From positions 1-64,000 of the forward strand of contig CANGQA010000006.1 of the NCBI GenBank assembly GCA_947455995.1: a stretch of DNA of 64,000 nucleotides, in the 5' to 3' direction. The notes below the pieces were generated by a model that saw only the letters and a program-made list of their open reading frames with translations, had not been told where the DNA came from and searched no databases. This document shows, one piece after another, positions 18,661 through 27,738 of the stretch. The stretch is from Hyphomicrobiales bacterium. GTDB lineage: Bacteria; Pseudomonadota; Alphaproteobacteria; Rhizobiales; Beijerinckiaceae. How positions within the stretch are numbered: the first letter of the stretch is position 1; each line of letters starts with the position of its first letter. The translations under genes were made by a program, and so were the position numbers.

Positions 18661-20826
18661 ATGGCTGAGCGGTCCTTTAAGGAAGAAGTGAAGTCTCTCA
18701 GGCTCGGTGCAGGTGAAGAATTCCACGGAGAAGGAATTCTCGCCATCACCAAGGCCCTGCTTGAATCCGGCGTGTCCTATGTCGGCGGCTATCAGGGCGC
18801 ACCCATCTCGCATCTGATGGACGTACTGGCTGATGCAGAAGATGTCCTGAACTCGCTTGACGTTCATTTTGAATCAAGTGCTTCCGAAGCCACCGCAGCC
18901 GCCATGCTTGCCGCTTCGGTCAACTATCCCTTGCGCGGTGCGGTGACATTCAAATCAACGGTCGGAACCAATGTTGCCTCGGATGCGCTTGCCAATCTGG
19001 CTTCCGGTGGGGTGACGGGTGGCGCCCTGATCATCGTCGGAGAGGATTACGGCGAAGGCTCTTCCATCATGCAGGAGCGCAGCCACGCTTTCGCTATGAA
19101 AAGTCAGATCTGGCTGATGGACCCACGTCCCAATCTCCCCAAAATTGTCGACTGTGTCCGCAAGGGTTTCGAACTGTCGGAGGCCAGCAACACACCGGTG
19201 ATGCTGGAAGTGCGGATCAGAACCTGCCATGTGACCGGACAATTTACGGCAAGTGATAATATCCGCTCGGCCTTCACCCTCAAGGATGCGCTCGAAAATC
19301 CGGTGCGCGACACCAATCGCATCGTACTCCCACCGGCCAGCTATCTGCACGAGAAGGAAAAGCTCGAAGTGCGCTGGCCCGCCGCCACACAGTTCATCCG
19401 GGATCACAAGCTGAATGAATTTTTTGATGGGGACCTCAATGACATCGGCATTGTCATGCAAGGCGGCATGTACAATACCACTTTGCGTGCATTGGAATTG
19501 GCAGGCTTGGCCGATCCGTTCGGCAATACACGCGTGCCGCTTTATGTCCTGAATGTTACCTATCCGCTGGTCGATGAAGAGTTGATAGGCTTCACCGCAG
19601 GCAAGAAGGCGATCATGATCGTCGAGGAAGGTGCCCCCGAATATATCGAACAAACAGTGGCAACACTGTTGCGGCGCGCCGACATCCAGACGAAAATCCA
19701 TGGCAAAGATATGCTGCCCATGGGTGGCGAATATACGGGCCTCGTCCTGAAAGCAGGTGTGGGACAATTCATCCAGACCTATCACCCCGAACTGGTGGCC
19801 GCTGCACCACTCAACAGTGGCGATAACCGTCTGAAATCGGCACTGGCTGCGCTTGACGGACAAGTGCATGGCCGCCCGCCTTCCTTCTGCACAGGCTGTC
19901 CGGAGCGCCCTATTTTTACTGCAATGAAACTGGTGGAACGGGAATTGGGGGCCCATCACGTGGCTTGCGATATCGGCTGCCACCTGTTCTCGATTCTTCC
20001 GCCGTTCAATATCGGCTCGACGACCATGGGCTATGGTTTGGGCGGAGCCAGCGCATCAGCATTCAACATCAAGGGCGAGAACAAAGCCTCCAAACGCGCG
20101 ATCTCGATCATGGGCGATGGTGGCTTCTGGCATAACGGATTGTTATCGTCGGTCGGCAATGCGGTGTTCAACAAATCAGACAATGTCATGATCATTGTCG
20201 ACAATGGCTATTCCGCAGCAACCGGCGGGCAGGATATCTTGTCCTCCCACCACAAGCACGATACCCGCTCAACCCAAAATTCGATTGAAAAAGCCGTGCG
20301 CGGCGTTGGTGTCGAGTGGGTCCATACCTTAACGCGCACCTATGATCTCAAGGCCATGATCCGTACCCTTAAAGAGGCCCTAACCAGCACGGAGCCGGGA
20401 CCGAAGGTCATTGTCGCGCAATCCGAATGTATGCTGAACAAGCAACGGCGCGAGCGACCCTTGCTTAACAAAGCCATCCAGGACGGCAAGCGCGTTGTGC
20501 GTGACCGTTTCGGTGTTGATCCCGACACCTGCACGGGCGACCATTCCTGCATCCGGTTGTCGGGCTGCCCTTCGCTCACCCTAGCCCCCAACCCCAATCC
20601 TCTGCGCCGGGAACCGGTGACAAAAGTCATCAATTCCTGTGTCGGTTGTGGCCATTGCGGCGAGGTCAGCCACGCTGCGGTGTTATGCCCCTCTTTCTAC
20701 AAGGCCTCCATCATCAATAATCCGGACCGCAACGATACGCGCAAACAAAAGTGGCGGCAGCGGGTGATCGGCTTCCTGCAACGCCGCCACGCCCGCACTC
20801 TTGCCTCCAATGCGGCAGGTCACTGA
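18661..20826 (+). CDS. Indolepyruvate:ferredoxin oxidoreductase-type alpha subunit
   Basis: A 721-residue thiamine-diphosphate enzyme subunit that would oxidatively decarboxylate an arylpyruvate or other 2-oxoacid to its acyl-CoA. The N-terminal pyrimidine-binding domain has GYQGAPISHLMD at about 41. The TPP motif starts at MGDGGFWHNGLL and ends at IIVDNGYSAATGG (about 485-520). The C-terminus carries a ferredoxin domain with cysteines in CTGDHSCIRLSGCPS and CVGCGHCGEVSHAAVLCP, fit for [4Fe-4S] clusters. It is followed after three bases by the beta subunit. In archaea IorA acts on indolepyruvate; here aromatic 2-oxoacid specificity is inferred. Such enzymes are oxygen-tolerant in aerobic proteobacteria. 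Confidence 0.87.
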   Translation: MAERSFKEEVKSLRLGAGEEFHGEGILAITKALLESGVSYVGGYQGAPISHLMDVLADAEDVLNSLDVHFESSASEATAAAMLAASVNYPLRGAVTFKSTVGTNVASDALANLASGGVTGGALIIVGEDYGEGSSIMQERSHAFAMKSQIWLMDPRPNLPKIVDCVRKGFELSEASNTPVMLEVRIRTCHVTGQFTASDNIRSAFTLKDALENPVRDTNRIVLPPASYLHEKEKLEVRWPAATQFIRDHKLNEFFDGDLNDIGIVMQGGMYNTTLRALELAGLADPFGNTRVPLYVLNVTYPLVDEELIGFTAGKKAIMIVEEGAPEYIEQTVATLLRRADIQTKIHGKDMLPMGGEYTGLVLKAGVGQFIQTYHPELVAAAPLNSGDNRLKSALAALDGQVHGRPPSFCTGCPERPIFTAMKLVERELGAHHVACDIGCHLFSILPPFNIGSTTMGYGLGGASASAFNIKGENKASKRAISIMGDGGFWHNGLLSSVGNAVFNKSDNVMIIVDNGYSAATGGQDILSSHHKHDTRSTQNSIEKAVRGVGVEWVHTLTRTYDLKAMIRTLKEALTSTEPGPKVIVAQSECMLNKQRRERPLLNKAIQDGKRVVRDRFGVDPDTCTGDHSCIRLSGCPSLTLAPNPNPLRREPVTKVINSCVGCGHCGEVSHAAVLCPSFYKASIINNPDRNDTRKQKWRQRVIGFLQRRHARTLASNAAGH

Positions 20827-20829
20827 CTC

Positions 20830-22374
20830 ATGAACCCACACGCATCCCAATCCGCAACCTCGATACCGGTCCGCTCGATCCGCATCGCCATTTTGGCGAT
20901 GGGAGGGGAAGGCGGCGGCGTGTTGGCCAACTGGCTGATCGACATGGCGCGTGCCCATGGTTACACCGCACAGATGACCTCGGTGCCGGGTGTTGCGCAG
21001 CGCACCGGAGCGACGATCTATTATATCGAGATGTTTCCCGTGGCCCATATCGGCGCGGGCCAGCAACCCGTATTGGCCTTGATGCCGGTGCCCGGCGATG
21101 TCGATATCGTGCTGGCCTCCGAATTGATGGAAGCAGGGCGAGCCATCCAGCGCGGTTTTGTGACGCCTGACCGCACAAGCCTGATTGCCTCCTCGCATCG
21201 GGTGTTCTCGATGACCGAACGCATAGCCATGGCAGACGGGCGGGTCGACGAACAGGCCCTCCTCACCGCCTGTCGGACTGCGGCCAACCGGTTTATCTCG
21301 TTTGATATGATGCGGATGGCAGAGCAAAGCGGCAGCGTTATTTCTGCCGTTATGTTTGGTGCGCTGTCGGGGGCGGGCTTGCTGCCGTTTGACCGTCAGG
21401 CCTATGAAGATACGATCCGCGAAGGCGGGATCGGCGTCCAGGCCTCGCTGCGCGCGTTTAACGCCGGTTTTTCCGCAGCATCCGGCGACCTGATCACCCC
21501 GCCTTCTGAGCTGGCACGACCCGCCAAACCAACACCATTCGAAGCCCTGCACCGCCAATCGCGCGAGCAGTTTCCGTTGCAGGCGCAAGAGCTGATTGGT
21601 GCGGGTATCGACCAGTGTCTGGATTGGCAAGATCCGGCCTATGCCCGCCTCTATCTCGAACGGCTACAGCCCTTTGCCGCATTCGATCAGGCCCGTGGCG
21701 ATAGCGCGTATACATTATTACTGGAAGTGGCACGGCAACTGGCTTTGACCATGAGCTATGAAGATACGATCCGCGTGGCCGATTTGAAAATTCGCAGCAG
21801 TCGCTTTGAACGGGTGGCTGAGGAGGTCGGATTAAAAGACGGACAGCTTATGGAAATCCGCGAATATCTGCATCCGCGCCTGCAAGAAATTGTCGAAACC
21901 CTCCCCGCTTTTTTAGGCCGTTTCATCGTCACAACAGGCTGGCTCAAAAGCCTGATCGAGCGGTTGACCAGCGAGGGCAAGACGGTCGAAACCACCTCGA
22001 TCCGTGGCTTCGTCATGTTGTATCTGGTGGCCTCATTGCGGCGCTGGCGGCGGTCGAATTTGCGATATGCCTATGAGCAAAAAACCATCCAGCACTGGCT
22101 TGATCAGGTCATGGAAACGGCCAAGCGTGATTATGGCTTGGCTATCGAGCTGGCCGAATTGCGTGGCCTTGTCAAAGGCTATGGCGATACGCATGCGCGC
22201 GGCACCGACAATTTCAACCGTATATGCGCGATCATTCCAGAACTTGAAGGCCCGCAAGCCAGCCAAACTGTGATGGCTTTGCGCAAAGCCGCCAATGCTG
22301 ATGATACCGGCAAGGCCTTGGATGCGCTGCTCATTCCACTTCACAAGCAATATCATCACCAGGAACGAACTTGA
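20830..22374 (+). CDS. Indolepyruvate oxidoreductase beta subunit with DUF6537-type C-terminal extension
   Basis: A 514-residue protein. The first about 200 residues are the gamma/IorB-type domain, with a nucleotide-like AILAMGGEGGGVLANWL and the usual VPGVAQRTGATIYYIEM. The remaining about 300 residues, including DPAYARLYLERLQPF and the helical tail, match the long extension found in fused IorAB enzymes of aerobic proteobacteria. Archaeal IorB is only about 200 residues. Here the two halves are separate genes rather than the usual fusion of about 1,150 residues. It works with the preceding alpha subunit to bind CoA and accept the acyl group. Confidence 0.83.
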   Translation: MNPHASQSATSIPVRSIRIAILAMGGEGGGVLANWLIDMARAHGYTAQMTSVPGVAQRTGATIYYIEMFPVAHIGAGQQPVLALMPVPGDVDIVLASELMEAGRAIQRGFVTPDRTSLIASSHRVFSMTERIAMADGRVDEQALLTACRTAANRFISFDMMRMAEQSGSVISAVMFGALSGAGLLPFDRQAYEDTIREGGIGVQASLRAFNAGFSAASGDLITPPSELARPAKPTPFEALHRQSREQFPLQAQELIGAGIDQCLDWQDPAYARLYLERLQPFAAFDQARGDSAYTLLLEVARQLALTMSYEDTIRVADLKIRSSRFERVAEEVGLKDGQLMEIREYLHPRLQEIVETLPAFLGRFIVTTGWLKSLIERLTSEGKTVETTSIRGFVMLYLVASLRRWRRSNLRYAYEQKTIQHWLDQVMETAKRDYGLAIELAELRGLVKGYGDTHARGTDNFNRICAIIPELEGPQASQTVMALRKAANADDTGKALDALLIPLHKQYHHQERT

Positions 22375-22387
22375 AAGGGGACTGCTC

Positions 22388-23938
22388 ATGACTGATTTTA
22401 ATCGCCGACAACTCATGACTTTGGGGGCGGGTGCAGCCGCATTGGCAGGATTGGGCGTGCCGCTCGATGTCTTGGCCCAAGCGAGTGCCAAAGGTCAGCT
22501 GACTATCGGCTTTCCCGCCGATTTGCCGACATGGGATCCCAATGCGCGTACGCTGGCTGCCGTGCAATCGCTCTACAAGCTGATTTTTGACCAGCCTCTG
22601 GCCCAGAACGAGGATGCCTCGGTCAGGCCTTCGCTGGTCACCAAATATGCCTTTACCTCGCCCAAAACCCTCGAACTCGATCTGCGCACCGATGTGGTTT
22701 TCCATGATGGCAGCGCGATGACATCGGAAGATTTCAAATATTCCTTCTTCGAGCGCCAGCAGCAGCCTGTGCCGCAAGGCGGTCGCAAACTGGACACCTC
22801 CTTTATCTGGCGCAAGGTTACAGGCATCGAGACGCCGACCCCGAGCAAGGCCATCATGACATTTTCCGAGCCTATGCCCTCGGCTGTGGCCTGGCTGTAT
22901 TTTCTGGCATCCTTTGTTGTGCCCAAAGCCCATCTTGAAAAAGTTGGCGTCGAGGAATTCACCAAAAAGCCGATCGGCACGGGCCCTTACCAGTTTGTCG
23001 AATACCAGCAAGGTGCGCGACTGGTGCTGGTCGCCAACGAGAAATATTGGGGCGGCGCTCCCAAGATCAAAAATGTCACGATTGAATTCATCCGCGATCC
23101 GACGGCACGTGTTGCTGCCTTTGAATCCAAACGCGTCGATGTCGCCATCGATGTTCCGATCCGGGAAGCGCAGCGGCTTGGAACGCAGACAGGTGTGACC
23201 ACCAGCATCTATCCGATCACCGATATCGTGTTGTTGCAGATTACCAAAAATGGTGGCTTTGCTGATGACAAGGCCCGTCTGGCAGCCCATCACGCGATTG
23301 ACAAAGCGGCCATTTCAAAGGCGCTGTTCGGGGGCTTTGCGCCGACCATCTCGGTGCCTGCAGCTTTGGGATCTCCGGGCTATCCGACCGGCTATGAATT
23401 CAAATTCGACACCGCCAAATCAACCGCTCTGCTCAAGGAGTTGGGCTTTGGACCGGACAAACCGCTAAAAATCAAACTTGCCTCTACCAACGGGGTATTC
23501 CCGAACGATTTCGACACAGCGCGTGCGATTGTGCAGATGTGGAAGAAGGTCGGCATCGAGGCCGAGCTGGAAGCCATCGAGACCTCGGTCTATCAGGAGC
23601 GCTTGAGGGCAGGCACCCTGCCGGAAGCCACCTTGTTCTCGTGGGGCAATGCAGCGGCCGATCCCGAATTCTATGGCGGCTATCTGCTTGATCCCAAATC
23701 CATCTTCTCGGCTTTCAAATCGGACGAGCTGGCTCCCAAAATCCAGCCTTTGTTGATTGAAACTGACGAAGCCAAACGGCTGAGCGGATACAAGGAGTTC
23801 CACCAGTTTGCCGCCGAGCGGGGCTTTACCATCGCGCTGTTCCAGACGGTCAAAACAGTCGTTCACACCAATAATTTGAACATTGTCAAACATGTGAACG
23901 GACATATCCTGCCACAGACATATTCGTTCAAATCCTGA
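22388..23938 (+). CDS. ABC transporter substrate-binding protein, peptide/opine/nickel (SBP_5) family
   Basis: A 516-residue periplasmic binding protein. ATG 22388 has AAGGGG upstream. The N-terminus DFNRRQLMTLGAGAAALAGL is a Tat-type signal (twin arginine plus hydrophobic core) with cleavage probably after VLAQA. The mature protein has the SBP_5 features TWDPNA, LRTDVVFHDGSAMTSEDFKYSF and KPIGTGPYQF. A strong stem-loop follows the stop codon. It delivers its ligand to the permeases and fused ATPase that follow. Binding proteins of this family carry peptides, sugars or small organic molecules, so the ligand cannot be named. Confidence 0.92.
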   Translation: MTDFNRRQLMTLGAGAAALAGLGVPLDVLAQASAKGQLTIGFPADLPTWDPNARTLAAVQSLYKLIFDQPLAQNEDASVRPSLVTKYAFTSPKTLELDLRTDVVFHDGSAMTSEDFKYSFFERQQQPVPQGGRKLDTSFIWRKVTGIETPTPSKAIMTFSEPMPSAVAWLYFLASFVVPKAHLEKVGVEEFTKKPIGTGPYQFVEYQQGARLVLVANEKYWGGAPKIKNVTIEFIRDPTARVAAFESKRVDVAIDVPIREAQRLGTQTGVTTSIYPITDIVLLQITKNGGFADDKARLAAHHAIDKAAISKALFGGFAPTISVPAALGSPGYPTGYEFKFDTAKSTALLKELGFGPDKPLKIKLASTNGVFPNDFDTARAIVQMWKKVGIEAELEAIETSVYQERLRAGTLPEATLFSWGNAAADPEFYGGYLLDPKSIFSAFKSDELAPKIQPLLIETDEAKRLSGYKEFHQFAAERGFTIALFQTVKTVVHTNNLNIVKHVNGHILPQTYSFKS

Positions 23939-23946
23939 CCATCACA

Positions 23947-23969
23947 CGGGCCGTGTTTGACACGGCCCG
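23947..23969 (+). promoter_or_regulatory. Stem-loop after substrate-binding-protein gene (operon A)
   Basis: CGGGCCGTGT (23947-23956) pairs perfectly with ACACGGCCCG (23960-23969) around a TTG loop, 8 bp after the binding-protein stop codon and without a T-run. It is more likely an RNA-stabilising or attenuating hairpin inside the operon than a full terminator, keeping binding-protein mRNA in excess over permease mRNA. Confidence 0.65.
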
Positions 23970-23986
23970 CCAACTATCCGGATGTC

Positions 23987-25018
23987 ATGGCGTTTCTGGC
24001 TCTTCAATTGCTGATTAAGCGGGCATTCTTGGCTGTGCCAATTCTGCTGTGTGTTTCGGCACTTGTTTTTCTGATTCTCAGGCTGTTGCCTGCTGACCCT
24101 ATTGCGATGTCCCTGCCGCCGGGAGCCACACAGGCTGATTACGATATGATGCGGATCGCGTTTGGGCTCGATCGGTCGCTGCCCGAACAGTATCTGATCT
24201 GGCTCGCCAAATTACTGCATGGCGATTTCGGCGGCTCTATTTTCTTCCGCCGTCCGGTGATGGAACTGATTTCAAAAGCCCTGCCCGCCACCCTGGAACT
24301 GGTCAGCTTTGGCTTCATGCTCGGTGTGCTGATTGGCATTTCCGGCGGCTTGGGCATGTTCATCACCCGGGGCCGCTGGGGCGAACAGGTGCTAGACAGC
24401 TCGACCACCATCATGATGGCTATCCCTGAATTTCTCTGGGCTATTTTGTTGATCCTCTTTCTCGGTGTTCTTCTCCCTGTTTTTCCGTTCATTGGCCGGC
24501 TTGCGCCAGACCTGACACTTCCTGCGTCGATAACAGGCTTTTTGCTGGTTGATTCCGCGCTCTCCTTGCGACTCGATTTACTGATAAGCGTTCTGGCGCA
24601 TATGATGCTGCCAGCACTGGCGCTGGCTATCGGTATTGCGCCCTTGTTGATGCGCGTGCTGCGGTCCTCTTTGCTGGAGACCATCCACGAGGATTATGTC
24701 ACCCAGGCCCGTTTGCGCGGCATCAGCGAAAACCGCATCGTTATTCGCCATGCTTTCCCCAATGCCGCTTTACCAACCTTGAGCCTGATCGGGGTGCAAG
24801 GCGGTTTCATGTTCGGGGGCACGGTGCTGGTTGAAATGATTTTTGCCTATCCCGGTCTCGGCAATCTGATGATCGACGCCGTGCGCAATCATGATCTGCC
24901 GGTCATCCAGGCGGTCGCGCTGATTTATTGCGTTTTGGTTCTTGGTATCAATGCTGTGGTCGATGTCATCTATCTGGCAGTCAATCCCCGCCTAAGACTG
25001 AAGGGGCGCCCGGCATGA
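23987..25018 (+). CDS. ABC transporter permease, DppB-like
   Basis: A 343-residue inner-membrane subunit with about six helices. The N-terminal helix (FLALQLLIKRAFLAVPILLCVSALV) and the SLPPGAT segment are typical of DppB/OppB proteins. The EAA loop that contacts the ATPase is DYVTQARLRGISENRIVIRHAFPNA. The C-terminal FAYPGLGNLMIDAV is also typical. ATG 23987 is chosen because the protein then begins just before the first helix; an in-frame TTG at 23957 lies inside the stem-loop. The stop overlaps the next start. Confidence 0.92.
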   Translation: MAFLALQLLIKRAFLAVPILLCVSALVFLILRLLPADPIAMSLPPGATQADYDMMRIAFGLDRSLPEQYLIWLAKLLHGDFGGSIFFRRPVMELISKALPATLELVSFGFMLGVLIGISGGLGMFITRGRWGEQVLDSSTTIMMAIPEFLWAILLILFLGVLLPVFPFIGRLAPDLTLPASITGFLLVDSALSLRLDLLISVLAHMMLPALALAIGIAPLLMRVLRSSLLETIHEDYVTQARLRGISENRIVIRHAFPNAALPTLSLIGVQGGFMFGGTVLVEMIFAYPGLGNLMIDAVRNHDLPVIQAVALIYCVLVLGINAVVDVIYLAVNPRLRLKGRPA

Positions 25019-25893
25019 TCCGACGATCTCCGCGTTCCGCAGCCGCATGGCAACGCTGTCTTTCAAGCCCGCGCGTCATGGCGGGTGCTGCTATCATCCT
25101 CATATTGATCATAGTCGCCATTGCTGCACCGTGGCTGTCTCCCCATGATCCGCAGGATCAGGATTTGCTGTCGGTCCTGCTGCCTCCCTTCTGGATGGCT
25201 GATGCCGATCCTCGCTATCCACTGGGAACCGATACGCTGGGTCGCTGCATTCTTTCCCGTCTGGTCTATGGCACCCGCATCGCCCTGTATGTGGCGGGCC
25301 TTGCGGCAAGCGGGGCAATGATAATAGGCACCGTTCTGGCAATTCTTGCCGGATATTTTGGCGGCAAGATTGATTGGCTTATCAGCCGTGCCGTCGATAT
25401 CTGGATGGCCTTTCCGCCCGTTGTCCTCGCGCTGATCCTGCTGGTGGGATTGGGCGCAGGAGTCAACAAGGTGATTCTGGCCATCGTGCTGATCGACTGG
25501 ACGAGATTTTGCCGTGTGATCCGTTCCGAAGTGCTGGTTACGATGACGCTCGATTACATTCCGGCGGCACGCCTGCTCGGTTTCAGTCACCAGCAAATCA
25601 TGCTGAAGGAAATTCTTCCGGCTGTCACACCGCTGATCATCACAATGCTATCGATTGAAATGGGCATTGCCGTTATTGTAGAGGCCATCATGTCATTTGT
25701 CGGCATGTCGGTTGAGTCCAATGTGCCTGCTTGGGGTGTGATGATCGCCGATGCCCGCACCACCATGCACCAAGCTCCATGGAGCGTGGTATTTCCGATT
25801 GGCGCCATTTTCATGACCGTGCTGGCCTTCAATCTGCTGGGGGACGGTTTGCGACGTGCTTTGGATGGCCGCCTTGTGCAGAGGAACGGCTGA
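25015..25893 (+). CDS. ABC transporter permease, DppC-like
   Basis: A 292-residue inner-membrane subunit. It has the DppC N-terminal helix (VMAGAAIILILIIVAIAAPWLSP), the PLGTDTLGRCILSR motif after it, and an EAA loop at YIPAARLLGFSHQQIMLKEILP. The C-terminal MSVESNVPAWGVMIADAR is typical. Start overlap (ATGA) with the DppB-like gene and one-base overlap (TGATG) with the fused ATPase show translational coupling. It pairs with the DppB-like protein as the channel of the operon A peptide-type importer. Confidence 0.93.
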   Translation: MIRRSPRSAAAWQRCLSSPRVMAGAAIILILIIVAIAAPWLSPHDPQDQDLLSVLLPPFWMADADPRYPLGTDTLGRCILSRLVYGTRIALYVAGLAASGAMIIGTVLAILAGYFGGKIDWLISRAVDIWMAFPPVVLALILLVGLGAGVNKVILAIVLIDWTRFCRVIRSEVLVTMTLDYIPAARLLGFSHQQIMLKEILPAVTPLIITMLSIEMGIAVIVEAIMSFVGMSVESNVPAWGVMIADARTTMHQAPWSVVFPIGAIFMTVLAFNLLGDGLRRALDGRLVQRNG

Positions 25894-27737
25894 TGGTGCT
25901 GCAAGCCCGCAATCTGACGGTATCGATGCAAGTCAATGGCGAGCAGATCGATGTGCTGCGCGATGTCTCCTTCGATCTTCAACCCGGCAAGGTGCTGGGC
26001 CTGGTCGGGGAATCCGGGGCAGGAAAAAGCATGATCGGCCGGGTGATCTCGCGCAATCTGCCCAAGCAGTTTGCTGTTACCAATGGCAGTCTGGTTTTTG
26101 AAGGCCGCGATATCATCCATGGAGCCGATACTTTGCTGGCCAGCCTGTTGGGCAAGCGGATCGCTTTTGTGCCGCAAGAACCGCTGACCGCCCTCAATCC
26201 ACTGATGACCATCGCACAGCAATTTGGCGAGCATCTCGATCGCAACGGTGTTGCGCACGCGCACCAGCTTGAGTGGATGATCAATGCATTGCAAGAAGTG
26301 CGGCTACTCGATCCGAAGCGGGTACTGTCGAGTTATCCGTTCCAACTATCGGGTGGGATGTGCCAGCGTGTGCTGATCGCCATGGCGTTTATCAGCCAGC
26401 CTGCCCTTGTGGTGGCCGATGAGCCAACCACCGCGCTGGATGTGTCCACCCAAGCCACCATTGTGCAGATCATCCGCAGACTGCAAAAAGACCATGGCAC
26501 GGCCTTGTTGTTTATCACGCATGATCTCAGACTTGCTGCCCATGTCTGCGATCATATTCTCGTGCTCTATGCAGGTGAGGTTGTCGAACGCGGACCAGCG
26601 CGCGCCATTTCCAAGGATCCGCAGCATCCCTATACCCGCGCATTGCAGGCTGCCAATCCATCGCTCGACGGCCCGCTGACACGATTGCCCTCACTGCCCG
26701 ACAATATGCCCGGCATCTCAGGATTTTCTGCCATCAAGGGCTGCCGGTTCGGACCGAGATGTCCTGTTGGCGACAGCATCTGTTGCAATGCCGTCCCGCA
26801 ATTGCGCGAAATCGCCCCTGGCCACTGGGTACGATGTTCGCCTGCCTGCCAACACGCAGAACCGTCGACCGCGCCTTTAATCGAACATGCAGCAATCCGC
26901 GACAATGGCGCAGTGATTTTGAATGCCACAGGACTGTCCAAGCATTACGAGTCACCCCGCAATTGGCTGGGCCGCCGCGACGGGCCGGGACTGCACGCCG
27001 TCAGGCCAATGGATTTCACCGTACGCGCTGGAGAATTTGTCGGGGTAGTCGGTGAATCCGGATCAGGAAAATCGACACTCGCACGCTTGCTGATGGGTCT
27101 GGAAAAGCCCAGCACCGGGCAGATCAGCCTTGACGGGCGCGATATCACCGATACCAGCCAGCAGACCACGCAATTACGGCTCGACACGCTGCAAATGGTC
27201 TTTCAGGATCCCCAATCGGCCCTGAATCCGCGTCGCTCTGTTGAGGATCTGGTAACACAGGTGATGGAAAGCCACTTGAAAGCCGTTACCCCCGAGGCGC
27301 GCAGGCAAAGGGCTCAAGACCTTCTGCGCGAGACAGGCCTATCGCCGGAATTGATCCACCGGTATCCCTCGCAATTATCCGGCGGACAGAAACAGCGTGT
27401 CAACATCGCCCGCGCTTTGTGTGTCACGCCCCGATTGCTGATTGCCGATGAAATCGTCTCGGGTCTCGATGTTTCAGTGCAGGCGCAGATTCTCAATCTA
27501 TTGCTTGATCTGAAGGCACAACGCCAGATTGCACTTGTGTTCATCTCCCATGATTTGTCGGTGGTGCGCTATCTCTGTTCATCGATGGTCGTGATGCGCC
27601 ATGGCAAGGTGGTAGAGCAGGGTCCGACAGAACAGATTTTTTCCAATCCGCAACATGCCTATACCAAAGCGCTGTTCGCCGCCGCCCCGCCTGCGGATCT
27701 CGATTGCGTCTGGCCTCCCGAACAAACGAGTCTGTAA
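25893..27737 (+). CDS. Fused dual ATPase of peptide-type ABC importer (DppD-DppF fusion)
   Basis: A 614-residue protein carrying both nucleotide-binding domains in one chain. The first half has Walker A GESGAGKS, signature LSGGM and Walker B VVADEPTTALD. It ends with the oligopeptide-transporter C-terminal cysteine block (GCRFGPRCPVGDSICC and HWVRC), which binds an iron-sulfur cluster in some members. The second half has GESGSGKS, LSGGQ and LIADEIVSGLDV, with isoleucine in place of the usual proline after glutamate. Peptide importers usually encode DppD and DppF separately, as the second such system in this window does. Cytoplasmic energy source of the operon A importer. Confidence 0.93.
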   Translation: MVLQARNLTVSMQVNGEQIDVLRDVSFDLQPGKVLGLVGESGAGKSMIGRVISRNLPKQFAVTNGSLVFEGRDIIHGADTLLASLLGKRIAFVPQEPLTALNPLMTIAQQFGEHLDRNGVAHAHQLEWMINALQEVRLLDPKRVLSSYPFQLSGGMCQRVLIAMAFISQPALVVADEPTTALDVSTQATIVQIIRRLQKDHGTALLFITHDLRLAAHVCDHILVLYAGEVVERGPARAISKDPQHPYTRALQAANPSLDGPLTRLPSLPDNMPGISGFSAIKGCRFGPRCPVGDSICCNAVPQLREIAPGHWVRCSPACQHAEPSTAPLIEHAAIRDNGAVILNATGLSKHYESPRNWLGRRDGPGLHAVRPMDFTVRAGEFVGVVGESGSGKSTLARLLMGLEKPSTGQISLDGRDITDTSQQTTQLRLDTLQMVFQDPQSALNPRRSVEDLVTQVMESHLKAVTPEARRQRAQDLLRETGLSPELIHRYPSQLSGGQKQRVNIARALCVTPRLLIADEIVSGLDVSVQAQILNLLLDLKAQRQIALVFISHDLSVVRYLCSSMVVMRHGKVVEQGPTEQIFSNPQHAYTKALFAAAPPADLDCVWPPEQTSL

Positions 27738-27738
27738 T

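Noticed and set aside
18955-19983. A 342-residue minus-strand frame inside the IorA-like gene
   Set aside because: It is antisense to conserved TPP-enzyme sequence and has no start signals.
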